Below, one piece after another: positions 36,370 to 44,748 of a DNA stretch of 64,000 bases; the first letter of the stretch is position 1; every line of letters begins with the position of its first letter. The position numbers and the translations under genes were made by a program. The stretch covers positions 408,645 to 472,644 of the forward strand of contig UCLB01000007.1 of assembly GCA_900473205.1 (NCBI GenBank), in the 5' to 3' direction. The DNA comes from Hyphomicrobiales bacterium (GTDB taxonomy: Bacteria > Pseudomonadota > Alphaproteobacteria > Rhizobiales > Rhizobiaceae). Under the pieces are notes generated by a model that saw nothing but the letters and a program-made list of their open reading frames with translations, was not told the DNA's origin and did not search any database.

Positions 36370-37289
36370 GTGCGGCCAACGCAGAACTCGCATCGCCTTC
36401 GGGCGGTGCGGACCCGCGCGATGTGGCAAACGCCCATCGTCCATTTCAAACTGGGCGCGTCACACTCTGGCTCGTCACCGTACTGATCGCGGCCAACTTT
36501 GCCTGGATCGTCGCCAAAAACGAAAATTTCGGCTGGCCGGTCGTCGCGCAGTATTTCTTTGACAAGACCGTCATGCAGGGATTGTCCGTCAGCCTCGGCC
36601 TCACCGTCGTCGCCATGCTGATCGGCGTTGTCATGGGGCTATTGCTGGCCGTGGCGCGCATGTCGCAGGATGTGCTGGCAAGCTCGCTGTCGGGCCTGTT
36701 CATCTGGTTCTTCCGCGGCACGCCGCTGCTCGTCCAGCTGATCTTCTGGTACAATCTCTCCACGCTGTTTCCGGAAATCTCCCTGTCCATCCCTTTCGGT
36801 CCAACCCTGATCAGCTGGGATACGAACTCGGTCATCACACCCATGACGGCGGCCATCGTCGGGCTCGCGCTTAACGAAGCGGCCTATATGGCGGAAATCA
36901 TTCGCGGCGGCCTACTGTCGGTCGACCGTGGCCAGGCCGAAACGGCGGAAGCCTTCGGCATGACCCGGGCGCGCGCCTTGTGGCGCATCATCATTCCGCA
37001 GGCCATGCGCTCCATCGTGCCGCCCACCGGCAACCAGCTCATCAGCATGATCAAGGCCACCTCGCTGGTCAGCGTCATCGCCATGGCGGATCTGCTCTAT
37101 TCCGTGCAGTCCATCTATAACCGCACCTTCGAAATCGTGCCGATGCTGATGGTTGCGGTCATCTGGTATCTGCTCATCACCTCCGTTCTCAACATCGGTC
37201 AGGGCTATATCGAGCGTTATTACAGCAAGGGCGAACGCCGCACCGCTGCCGCGCCCACGCCCGCCGCTCAGCAGGAGGCAAGCCATTGA
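36366..37289 (+). CDS. amino acid ABC transporter permease (HisMQ type)
   Basis: The 307-residue inner-membrane protein has a soluble N-terminal tail of about 35 residues and about six helices. It has the classic polar-amino-acid permease loop [29 protein letters not shown] (about 164-192) and [35 protein letters not shown] is another HisMQ motif. It is a single-permease system with no second permease gene, so it presumably acts as a homodimer. Its start overlaps the binding-protein stop and its stop overlaps the ATPase start. Confidence 0.92.
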   Translation: MSAANAELASPSGGADPRDVANAHRPFQTGRVTLWLVTVLIAANFAWIVAKNENFGWPVVAQYFFDKTVMQGLSVSLGLTVVAMLIGVVMGLLLAVARMSQDVLASSLSGLFIWFFRGTPLLVQLIFWYNLSTLFPEISLSIPFGPTLISWDTNSVITPMTAAIVGLALNEAAYMAEIIRGGLLSVDRGQAETAEAFGMTRARALWRIIIPQAMRSIVPPTGNQLISMIKATSLVSVIAMADLLYSVQSIYNRTFEIVPMLMVAVIWYLLITSVLNIGQGYIERYYSKGERRTAAAPTPAAQQEASH

Positions 37290-38068
37290 CCACTGCAGAC
37301 AGCCAAAAGCAGCCGCTGGTACGCGCCCGCAATGTCCACAAGTCCTTCGATCAGCTGGAAGTGCTGAAAGGCATCGATCTCGATGTTTTTCCGGGGGAAG
37401 TCGTGGTCATTCTGGGCCCGTCCGGTTCAGGCAAGTCCACCTTCCTGCGCTGCATCAACCATCTGGAATCGATCAATCGCGGCTCCATCGAAGTGGCGGG
37501 CGAACAGATCGGATATCGCTTCCGCAACAACAAGCTGGAAAAACTCTCCGGCAATGCCATTGCCGCACAGCGCCGCAACATCGGCATGGTGTTCCAGCAG
37601 TTCAACCTCTACCCGCATATGACGGCATTGCAGAACGTCATCGAAGCCCCCGTCGGCGTGCATGGTGAAAGCAAGGCGCAGGCCACGGCCTATGCACGCG
37701 AGCTTTTGCAAAAGGTTGGCCTATCGGACAAGGCGGATAATTATCCGCGCCAGCTCTCCGGCGGCCAGCAACAGCGTGTGGCCATCGCCCGCGCATTGGC
37801 CATCAAGCCAAAGCTCATGCTGTTCGATGAGCCGACCTCTGCACTCGACCCTGAACTGGTGGGCGAAGTGCTGGCCACGATGCGCGATCTGGCCCGCCAG
37901 GGCCTGACGATGATCGTCGTCACCCACGAAATCAGCTTTGCCAAGGAAGCGGCAGACCGCGTCGTCTTCATGGATGGCGGCCATATCGTGGAAATGGGCA
38001 AGCCGGAAGACGTTATCGGCAATCCCCAGCATCCGCGCACGCAGGCCTTCCTGTCGCGCTTCCTGTGA
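37286..38068 (+). CDS. amino acid ABC transporter ATP-binding protein (HisP/GlnQ type)
   Basis: The 260-residue ATPase has Walker [23 protein letters not shown] (about 46-67), a Q-loop in [16 protein letters not shown], the signature [19 protein letters not shown], Walker [21 protein letters not shown] and a His switch [11 protein letters not shown]. All are typical of GlnQ/HisP. The start is a TTG at 37286, supported by GGAGG 7 bases upstream; it overlaps the permease stop. A GC-rich hairpin at 38081-38103 lies between this gene and the M20 gene. Confidence 0.92.
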   Translation: MTTADSQKQPLVRARNVHKSFDQLEVLKGIDLDVFPGEVVVILGPSGSGKSTFLRCINHLESINRGSIEVAGEQIGYRFRNNKLEKLSGNAIAAQRRNIGMVFQQFNLYPHMTALQNVIEAPVGVHGESKAQATAYARELLQKVGLSDKADNYPRQLSGGQQQRVAIARALAIKPKLMLFDEPTSALDPELVGEVLATMRDLARQGLTMIVVTHEISFAKEAADRVVFMDGGHIVEMGKPEDVIGNPQHPRTQAFLSRFL

Positions 38069-38080
38069 TCGATTGATGCG

Positions 38081-38103
38081 ACGCCCCGGCATCTCCGGGG
38101 CGT
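38081..38103 (+). terminator. GC-rich hairpin between ABC ATPase and M20 genes
   Basis: A perfect 9-bp GC stem (38081-38089 with 38095-38103) lies 12 bases after the ATPase stop and 68 bases before the M20 start. No T-run follows, so it may be an attenuator or processing site rather than a full terminator. Confidence 0.5.
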
Positions 38104-38171
38104 TGCCCGCTTCTCTTTGCAGCGCGTTTAACAACGCGCCTCGCACCATTGCATCCGGACTGGAGACCGTC

Positions 38172-39353
38172 ATGACCGCGCTCGACAATGCCTATACCCG
38201 CGTATCTGATTTCAAGGACATGGAGGCCGAACTCATCGAGACGCGGCAGCATCTCCACGCCAACCCGGAACTGTCCTTCGAAGAAACGGAAACGTCGCGC
38301 TTCGTTGCCGAAAAGCTGGAAAGCTGGGGCTTTGAGGTCACGCGCAATGTCGGCGGCCATGGTGTCGTAGCCCGCATGACGGTGGGCGAAAGCAAGAAAA
38401 GCATCGGCATTCGCGCCGATATGGATGCGCTGCCCATTCTGGAAGAAACCGGCGCGCTTTATGCCAGCAAGGTACCGGGCAAAATGCACGCCTGTGGCCA
38501 TGATGGCCATACCACAGTTCTGCTGGGCGCGGCCCAGCATCTGGCCAAGACACGCCGTTTCAACGGTACCGTCACGCTCATTTTCCAGCCTGCGGAAGAG
38601 GGCGGAAAGCCGAGCGGCGCGCAGAAGATGATCGATGACGGCCTGTTCGAGCGTTTTCCCATCGATGCCATTTTCGGTCTGCATAACCATCCCGGCGCAC
38701 CGGAAGGCACGCTTCTCCTGCGCTCCGGCCCGATGATGGCCTCTTCCGACACGGCCAAGATCACCATCAAGGGTAAGGGCGGCCATGCCTCGCGTCCGCA
38801 TCTCACCATCGATCCTGTCGTGGTTGCCTGCAATCTGGTCGTTGCCCTGCAAACCGTTGTCGCGCGCAACATCGACCCCACGCAGACGGCAGTCGTGACC
38901 GTTGGCACCATTCATGCGGGCGAAGCCGTCAACGTCATTCCTGAGTCCGCCAAGCTGGCGCTCAGCATCCGCTCTTTCGATCCGCGCATCCGCGATCTGT
39001 TACAGGAGCGGATCACCAAGCTGACCAATTCCGTGGTCGAAGGCTTTGGCGCATCGGTCGAGATCGATTACGAGCGCGGCTATCCCGTTGTCGTCAACTC
39101 GGAAGAGGAAACCGCCTTTGCCCGCACCGTGGCTGAAGAGTTGATCGGAACGGACAAGGTATCCACCTGCCATCTCATTCCCGGGAGCGAGGATTTCGCG
39201 TGTTTCCTGGAGCATAAGCCCGGCAGTTTCCTGCGGCTTGGCAACGGCATGAACTCCGCCATCCTGCACAGCGCGAAATATGATTTCGCCGATGCCAGCC
39301 TCACCGTGGGCGCTGCCATGTGGGCAAGACTTGCGGAGCGTTATCTGGCATAA
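38172..39353 (+). CDS. M20 family amidohydrolase (N-acyl amino acid type)
   Basis: The 393-residue metalloenzyme hydrolyses an amide of an N-acyl amino acid or related compound. It has RQHLHANPELSFEETET (about 25-41), RADMDALPILEETG, the metal motif HACGHDGHTTVLLGAA, FQPAEEGG and the lid-domain KITIKGKGGHASRPHLTIDPV, with the last metal ligand in PGSEDFACFLEHKPG. These place it with hippurate hydrolase and the amidohydrolase M20D group. The ATG at 38172 has GGAG 6 bases upstream. It belongs to the ABC operon and is followed 28 bases later by a ROK kinase gene. A second M20 gene at 48502 is a distinct copy. Confidence 0.9.
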   Translation: MTALDNAYTRVSDFKDMEAELIETRQHLHANPELSFEETETSRFVAEKLESWGFEVTRNVGGHGVVARMTVGESKKSIGIRADMDALPILEETGALYASKVPGKMHACGHDGHTTVLLGAAQHLAKTRRFNGTVTLIFQPAEEGGKPSGAQKMIDDGLFERFPIDAIFGLHNHPGAPEGTLLLRSGPMMASSDTAKITIKGKGGHASRPHLTIDPVVVACNLVVALQTVVARNIDPTQTAVVTVGTIHAGEAVNVIPESAKLALSIRSFDPRIRDLLQERITKLTNSVVEGFGASVEIDYERGYPVVVNSEEETAFARTVAEELIGTDKVSTCHLIPGSEDFACFLEHKPGSFLRLGNGMNSAILHSAKYDFADASLTVGAAMWARLAERYLA

Positions 39354-39381
39354 GACCCCGGTTGATTCCGGGAGTGTTGAA

Positions 39382-40305
39382 TTGATCGTCTGTTTCGATA
39401 TTGGCGGAACCGCCATCAAGGGTGCTGCGGCCTATGCAGCGGATGATGTGCGGCCGCTCGCGCGGCAACAAACGCCGATCCATGATTTCAATGCCTTCGT
39501 CTCGGTGCTGAAATCCGCGATTGACGAGATCGGCGGCACACCGGAATGCGTGGCGCTGTCCATTACCGGCATCATCGATCCGGATACGGACACATCCTTC
39601 ATCGCCAACATTCCCTGCGCCCACCAAAGGCCGCTAAAGGCGGATCTGGAAGCGGCACTCGGCCTGCCCGTTCTCATTGCCAATGATGCCGATTGCTGCG
39701 CCTTGGCGGAATATGGCGTCGGCGCTGGTCGCGGACACCGCGTGGTGTTCAGCGCCATTCTCGGCACCGGCGTTGGTGGCGCTCTGGTTATCGATGGCAA
39801 GCTCATCAATAGCGTCGGTGGCTTTGCCGGAGAATGGGGCCACGCCCCTGTCGCGGCCACCCGCGCCGGTAACCCACCCGAGGACTTGCCGCGCTTTGCC
39901 TGCGGCTGCGGTCTGGACGGCTGCCTTGACGCCATCTGCAGCGCCCGCGGCATGGAAAAGCTTCATCGGCACCTGACAGGCAAAGCCATGGCGGCGGAAG
40001 AGATTCTCGAAAGCTGGCAGGCAGGCGAAGCGGATGCCGCCCGCACCATAGACATCTATATCGACATGCTCTCCGGCCCGCTGGCGCTGGTGGTCAACGT
40101 CACAGGCACCACCATCATCCCGGTCGGTGGCGGCCTGTCCAATGCTTCCGCCTTGCTCGAAGCTCTGGACCAAGCCGTCCGCGCCCGCATCCTGCGCCGC
40201 TTCACCCGCCCGCTCGTCGTACGCGCCGAATGCACCATAGAGCCCGGCCTCGTAGGTGCTGCCGTCTTAGGGTTCGATTTCGTGCGGCAGCGCTCAGCGC
40301 CGTAA
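39382..40305 (+). CDS. ROK-family sugar kinase
   Basis: The 307-residue protein has the ROK ATP motif DIGGTAIKGAAAY (about 6-18), the FSAILGTGVGGALVIDGKL phosphate motif, GEWGH and the zinc-binding CGCGLDGCLD. ROK kinases phosphorylate glucose, N-acetylmannosamine, allose and other hexoses. The start is a TTG at 39382, with GGGAG 8 bases upstream; the frame stays open further upstream but without a good start. As the last gene of a transporter and amidohydrolase operon, it may phosphorylate a sugar released from an amide conjugate. That is inference. It converges on the LacI gene with 6 bases between. Confidence 0.86.
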   Translation: MIVCFDIGGTAIKGAAAYAADDVRPLARQQTPIHDFNAFVSVLKSAIDEIGGTPECVALSITGIIDPDTDTSFIANIPCAHQRPLKADLEAALGLPVLIANDADCCALAEYGVGAGRGHRVVFSAILGTGVGGALVIDGKLINSVGGFAGEWGHAPVAATRAGNPPEDLPRFACGCGLDGCLDAICSARGMEKLHRHLTGKAMAAEEILESWQAGEADAARTIDIYIDMLSGPLALVVNVTGTTIIPVGGGLSNASALLEALDQAVRARILRRFTRPLVVRAECTIEPGLVGAAVLGFDFVRQRSAP

Positions 40306-40311
40306 AGTCGG

Positions 40312-41340
40312 CTACGCCGTTGCGCGGTTGACGATTGCAAAGCCCATATCGATCATCGGCTCCGGTTCCTCTTCACCATCAAGCCTTTTCAGAAGGGCTT
40401 GTGCCGCACGGGTGCCAATCTGGTGCCGGTCGATACGGACGGTGGTGAGGGGAGGATAGGTGTAAGGCGCGAAATCGAAATCGCCAAAGCCGATGATGGC
40501 GACATCCTCTGGTAGTTTGCAGCCACGGGAATTGGCTTCCGTCAGGGCCCCATGGGCCACCACATCGGATGAGCAGAACACCGCCAGTGAGCCACCCTTG
40601 CGATCCAGCAATTCGGCCATCGCCTGTCGGCCATCCTTGAAGGTGGACGGAGAACTCAACTCGGTGGTCGGCATTTCCACCTCTGCCTTACCGCTCAGAC
40701 GGCTGATGAAGCCATTGCGTCGTTGACTTGCGCGCGGGTCGTTTGCGCCGATCTGGGCATAGCGGTCATATCCCTTGCTATAAAGATATTCCGCCACCAG
40801 AGCGCCCGCATCAAAATGCGAAAACCCAACCGCCACATCCAGCGGGGAGGGCGTCGAATCCCATATTTCAACGATTGGAAGACCGGCACCCGTCAGCATT
40901 GCGCGCGTCTCTTTCAGATGCGAAATGCCGGTGAGGATGATGCCATCCGGCCTGCGCGCCAAGATCGCCCGCGTCAGTTCAAGCTCGCGTTTGGCGTCAT
41001 AGCCGGAAAGCCCCAGCAGAAGCTGATACCCCGCCGGAACCAGTTCCGCATTCAGCCCCTCGATGGTCTCGGCAAAGATCGTGCTCGATACGGACGGTAC
41101 GATGGCGGCGATCAGGCGCGTGCGGCGGGATGCCAATCCACCTGCCAACAGGTTCGGAACATATCCGGTCCTCGCGATAACGTGTTCTATCGCCTCGAGC
41201 GTGCGAGGTTTGACGAGGTGCGGCGTATTGATCGCTCTCGACACGGTAACAGGCGATACGCCTGCCAGCTTCGCAATATCTGCAAGCGTTACAGGGCCTG
41301 AAATATGGGCCATCTGGCCGCTATTTGACTGTCTCGACAT
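40312..41340 (-). CDS. LacI-family transcriptional regulator (GntR-like gluconate branch)
   Basis: The 342-residue repressor has a LacI helix-turn-helix at about residues 18-37 (TLADIAKLAGVSPVTVSRAINTP), the hinge region RTGYVPNLLAGGLASRRTRLI, and a periplasmic-binding-like effector domain. The sequence is closest in style to the gluconate repressor branch of the family. It is divergent from tctCBA and the dehydratase gene, and two LacI-type operators lie between them. It probably represses that operon until an aldarate or related sugar acid is present. Confidence 0.9.
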   Translation of the reverse strand: MSRQSNSGQMAHISGPVTLADIAKLAGVSPVTVSRAINTPHLVKPRTLEAIEHVIARTGYVPNLLAGGLASRRTRLIAAIVPSVSSTIFAETIEGLNAELVPAGYQLLLGLSGYDAKRELELTRAILARRPDGIILTGISHLKETRAMLTGAGLPIVEIWDSTPSPLDVAVGFSHFDAGALVAEYLYSKGYDRYAQIGANDPRASQRRNGFISRLSGKAEVEMPTTELSSPSTFKDGRQAMAELLDRKGGSLAVFCSSDVVAHGALTEANSRGCKLPEDVAIIGFGDFDFAPYTYPPLTTVRIDRHQIGTRAAQALLKRLDGEEEPEPMIDMGFAIVNRATA

Positions 41341-41355
41341 GAACCATCTCCCACA

Positions 41356-41376
41356 AAATGATTTACGCTTTCATTT
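41356..41376. promoter_or_regulatory. candidate LacI operator near the LacI gene start
   Basis: AAATGA and TCATTT form an inverted repeat of 6-bp arms around TTTACGCTT. On the minus strand the half AAATGAAAGCG is identical to the first half of the operator near tctC. This suggests autoregulation of the repressor. Confidence 0.5.
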
Positions 41377-41479
41377 GTGAGATCAGCAAGCTTTTTGTTC
41401 GGCACCTCTCTTTCTATCCCGCCTTACCAGCACAATCACTCTTCATGAGGACTTGCGCTCTGCAATTCTGGCGTTAAAA

Positions 41480-41493
41480 TGAAAGCGCTTCCA
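41480..41493. promoter_or_regulatory. candidate LacI operator upstream of tctC
   Basis: TGAAAGCGCTTCCA fits the LacI/GntR-type consensus TGnnAnCGnTnnCA at all fixed positions and is centred on the CG step. It lies 78 bases before the tctC start, where it would overlap the promoter. Confidence 0.7.
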
Positions 41494-41570
41494 TTTCTTT
41501 TCGGGGAGGAAATCCAACGAGAAGTGGCGGGTTGATGCTGGTTTGTACCAGCCAAAGAGGAGGAGAATTT

Positions 41571-42551
41571 ATGAGCTTGAAGCGTTTCATGACGTTTGCG
41601 GCCCTTGCCGCTTCTATTTCTGTACTCGGCACCCATGCTGGGCACGCCGACGACTATCCCACCAAGACAGTGACGGTCGTCGTTCCCTTCGCCGCAGGTG
41701 GCAATACGGACACCTTCGGTCGCCTCGTGGCCGAGGAGTTGGACAAGCGCCTGGGACAGCGCTTCATCGTGGAAAACAAGCCGGGTGCCGGTGGCAATGT
41801 CGGTCTGGGCGATCTGGCGCGCTCAAAGCCGGATGGCTATACGATCGGCCTTGGCACGGTCAGTTCCAACGCCATCAACCAGACGCTTTACAAGGCCTTG
41901 CCCTATGACAAGGAAAAAGGCTTCGCTCCGATTTCCCTCATTGCCACATTGCCGAATGTTCTTGTGGTCAATCCCGATAAGATTAAAGCCAATACGGTTC
42001 CTGAGCTGATCGAGCTTCTGAAAAAAGAGCCGGGCAAGCACACCTATGCATCGTCAGGTGTCGGCACCTCCATCCATCTTGCGGGCGAACTTCTCGCCAA
42101 CAAGGCAGGCGTGAAGATGACCCACATTCCCTATAAGGGCAGCAGTCAGGCCATTCTCGATGTCGTCGCCGGTCACGTCGATATGATGTTCGACAATATT
42201 CCGACAGCCGCCCAGCAGGTCAAGGCAGGCAAGGTCAAGGCTCTCGCCGTCACCAGTCTGGATAAGGCGGCTTTGCTGCCGGAAGTCCCGACCATGGCCA
42301 GCGTCATTCCCGGCTTTGAGGCAACCTCCTGGCACGGCATCTTTGCCCCTCCCGGCACGCCACCAGAAATCGTGGACAAGCTTTCCAAGGAAGTTCAGGC
42401 CATTCTCCATGAGCCTGCGATGAAGGCAAAGCTCGAAGCAATGGGTGCAACACCGGTTGGCAATACGCCGGAAGAGTTCACCGCTTTCATTCAGGGTGAA
42501 ACGGGAAAATGGGCTGAGGTCATCAAGGCCGCAGATATTCCTCTTCAGTAA
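41571..42551 (+). CDS. tripartite tricarboxylate transporter substrate-binding protein (TctC family)
   Basis: The 326-residue periplasmic binding protein (signal about 1-27) is of the TctC/Bug type. It has DDYPTKTVTVVVPFAAGGNTDTFGR near 27-51, VENKPGAGGNVGLGDLARSKPDGYT near 66-90, and PYKGSSQAILDVVAGHVDMMFDN and WHGIFAPPGTPPEIVDKLS further on. The AAGG and PGAGG loops bind the carboxylate of the ligand. GGAGGAG lies 5 bases before the ATG at 41571. It is first in an operon with tctB, tctA and a galactarate/talarate-type dehydratase, so the ligand is probably a sugar diacid. Confidence 0.93.
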   Translation: MSLKRFMTFAALAASISVLGTHAGHADDYPTKTVTVVVPFAAGGNTDTFGRLVAEELDKRLGQRFIVENKPGAGGNVGLGDLARSKPDGYTIGLGTVSSNAINQTLYKALPYDKEKGFAPISLIATLPNVLVVNPDKIKANTVPELIELLKKEPGKHTYASSGVGTSIHLAGELLANKAGVKMTHIPYKGSSQAILDVVAGHVDMMFDNIPTAAQQVKAGKVKALAVTSLDKAALLPEVPTMASVIPGFEATSWHGIFAPPGTPPEIVDKLSKEVQAILHEPAMKAKLEAMGATPVGNTPEEFTAFIQGETGKWAEVIKAADIPLQ

Positions 42552-42558
42552 TATCGGT

Positions 42559-42595
42559 CCCGACCGGTCGAATGGCCGGTCGGGATGCCTTTTTA
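42559..42595 (+). terminator. attenuating terminator between tctC and tctB
   Basis: A perfect 9-bp stem (42559-42567 with 42576-42584) with loop TCGAATGG is followed after a short gap by TTTTT. It sits between the highly expressed binding-protein gene and the membrane genes, where partial termination would set their ratio. Confidence 0.75.
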
Positions 42596-42612
42596 TCCGC
42601 GAGTATTGAGCC

Positions 42613-43092
42613 ATGTTGAAGATAAAAAATGGCCGCGACTTCGTCGGCGGCATGACGATGATCCTCATAAGCCTGCTGTTCATCTGGTTCGGGCAGGAGC
42701 TTCAGGTCGGCAATGCCTTTCAGATGGGCGCCGGTTATTTTCCAATGATGCTCAGCCTGTTTTTAATCGCCATCGGTGGATTGATGATCATTCAGTCCTT
42801 CGTGGTGATGGCTGATGAGGAAGACAGCGTCGCGCCGAACTGGAAGGCCTATGGGCTCATCATTTTCGGCCCGGTCTTTTTCGGCTTCGTCTTGGCGGGC
42901 CTGGGACTTGCACCAACCATGTTCTTCATGGTCGTGGCCGTCGCGACAGCCAGTGCCTTTGCGAACTGGCGCCACTCCATTCTGCTGGGACTGTTCATGG
43001 CGGTTTGCTCTGTGGTTCTGTTCACGCGACTTTTGTCACTTCCCGTCAGCGCTTTCGGGCCTTGGGTGCCGTTCATCGGCGACCTTTCCTGA
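42613..43092 (+). CDS. tripartite tricarboxylate transporter small permease (TctB family)
   Basis: The 159-residue inner-membrane protein has four hydrophobic helices and the TctB pattern: an N-terminal GRDFVGGMTMILISLLFIWFG, a long hydrophilic loop, and a C-terminal region ending LLSLPVSAFGPW. It is the small membrane partner of TctA. The gene follows the intercistronic terminator by about 18 bases and precedes tctA by 100 bases. Confidence 0.86.
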   Translation: MLKIKNGRDFVGGMTMILISLLFIWFGQELQVGNAFQMGAGYFPMMLSLFLIAIGGLMIIQSFVVMADEEDSVAPNWKAYGLIIFGPVFFGFVLAGLGLAPTMFFMVVAVATASAFANWRHSILLGLFMAVCSVVLFTRLLSLPVSAFGPWVPFIGDLS

Positions 43093-43116
43093 TTTGGGCG
43101 CTCGTCACTTGTCAAA

Positions 43117-43161
43117 GCATCGCATGATCCGAAACGTCCGTTCCTCGTTTCGGTCCGATGC
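43117..43161. repeat. palindromic element between tctB and tctA
   Basis: Two nested perfect inverted repeats, GCATCG...CGATGC (43117-43122, 43156-43161) and CCGAAAC...GTTTCGG (43129-43135, 43147-43153), form a cruciform-type element. It looks like the short rhizobial palindromic repeats. It may be a processing site in the operon message. Confidence 0.5.
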
Positions 43162-43194
43162 TCTCATACCGGCAAAACCGGATCGGGATTGATC

Positions 43195-44694
43195 ATGGAT
43201 TTATTTTCAGACCTCTGGCTCGGTGCAAACACCGCCTTTCTGCCTCTCAACCTTGTCTATTGCTTCATCGGGTGCCTCTTGGGCACGGCCATCGGCGTTT
43301 TGCCGGGCCTTGGCCCAACCGCCACCATTGCCATGCTGCTGCCCATCACATTCGGGCTTCCGCCTGAATCGTCCCTAATCATGCTCGCGGGCATTTTCTA
43401 CGGCGCACAATATGGCGGTTCTACCACGGCCATTCTCATCAACCTGCCCGGTGAAAGCTCGTCGGTGGTAACCGCCATTGACGGTTACCAGATGGCGCGC
43501 AACGGGCGGGCAGGCCCGGCATTGGCCACGGCGGCACTCGGTTCGTTTTTCGCGGGCTCGGTCGCCACAGTGCTTCTGGCGGTCGCCGCCCCGCCGCTTG
43601 CCGCCGTTGCGCTCAAATTCGGCCCGGCGGAATATTTTTCGCTGATGATCCTCGGTCTCGTGGCCTCGGTCGCGCTTGCCAGCGGCTCACTGCTCAAGGC
43701 AGTGGCGATGATCCTGTTCGGTTTGCTGCTGGGGACCATCGGCACGGACGTGGAAAGCGGCAGCCCGCGTTATGTCTTCGGCATTCCGGAACTCTATGAC
43801 GGCCTCAATTTCGTTGCCGTCAGCATGGGCATCTTCGGTATCTGCGAGATCATGCGCAATCTGGAAAGCGAGCATGAACGCTCCGTCGGCGTGAAACGCG
43901 TCACCGGCCTCATGCTGACCAAGGATGATTTCAAGCGAATTATCGGCCCGGTCCTGCGCGGCACGACGCTTGGCTCGTTGCTGGGTGTCTTGCCCGGTGG
44001 TGGGGCAATGCTTGCCTCTTTCGCATCCTATGCCGTTGAAAAACGCGTTTCACGCAACAGCGCGGAATTCGGCAAGGGCGCTATCGAAGGGGTCGCCGCC
44101 CCGGAATCGGCCAATAATGCCGGTGCGCAGACCTCCTTCATTCCCATGCTGACACTCGGCATTCCCGGCAATCCGGTCATGGCGCTGATGGTGGGCGCGA
44201 TGATCATTCAGGGCATTACGCCCGGTCCCAACGTCATCTCGGACGAACCCGCAATGTTCTGGGGCATGATCGTCTCCATGTGGGTGGGTAACCTCATGCT
44301 CGTCATCCTCAACCTGCCGCTGATCGGGCTTTGGGTGCGGATGTTGACGATCCCCTATCATGTGCTGTTTCCGGGTATCATCGCCTTCTGTTGCATCGGC
44401 GCTTACAGCATCAATAACAGCGTCTTCGATGTGTTCGTCATGGCAGGCTTCAGCGTCATCGGCTTTGCGCTCAGCAAATTGCGGTTTGAACCGGCGCCCT
44501 TGCTGCTCGGCTTTATTCTCGGCCCCATGCTGGAAGAAAACCTGCGCCGCGCCATGCTGATCAGCCAGGGCGACCCGACGATTTTTGTGCGCAGCCCGCT
44601 CAGCCTTTCGCTGCTGGTCATCGCCGTTCTCGTTCTCGCACTGGTGCTGTCACCCAGCATCAGCCGCAAACGCGAAGAAGCATTCACCGAATAA
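43195..44694 (+). CDS. tripartite tricarboxylate transporter large permease (TctA family)
   Basis: The 499-residue protein has about twelve hydrophobic segments. The TctA signatures are GCLLGTAIGVLPGLGPTATIAMLLPITFGLPPESSLIMLAGIFYGAQYGGSTTAILIN near 25-80 and ESANNAGAQTSFIPMLTLGIPGNPVMALM in the second half. It forms the main membrane channel of the tripartite system. The ATG at 43195 is used; an in-frame TTG lies two codons upstream. The dehydratase gene follows after about 55 bases. Confidence 0.93.
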   Translation: MDLFSDLWLGANTAFLPLNLVYCFIGCLLGTAIGVLPGLGPTATIAMLLPITFGLPPESSLIMLAGIFYGAQYGGSTTAILINLPGESSSVVTAIDGYQMARNGRAGPALATAALGSFFAGSVATVLLAVAAPPLAAVALKFGPAEYFSLMILGLVASVALASGSLLKAVAMILFGLLLGTIGTDVESGSPRYVFGIPELYDGLNFVAVSMGIFGICEIMRNLESEHERSVGVKRVTGLMLTKDDFKRIIGPVLRGTTLGSLLGVLPGGGAMLASFASYAVEKRVSRNSAEFGKGAIEGVAAPESANNAGAQTSFIPMLTLGIPGNPVMALMVGAMIIQGITPGPNVISDEPAMFWGMIVSMWVGNLMLVILNLPLIGLWVRMLTIPYHVLFPGIIAFCCIGAYSINNSVFDVFVMAGFSVIGFALSKLRFEPAPLLLGFILGPMLEENLRRAMLISQGDPTIFVRSPLSLSLLVIAVLVLALVLSPSISRKREEAFTE

Positions 44695-44748
44695 TCTCGC
44701 AGGCCAGCGGCCTGCCGCATATAGCATCATTCAATAGAGGTTTTTGTC

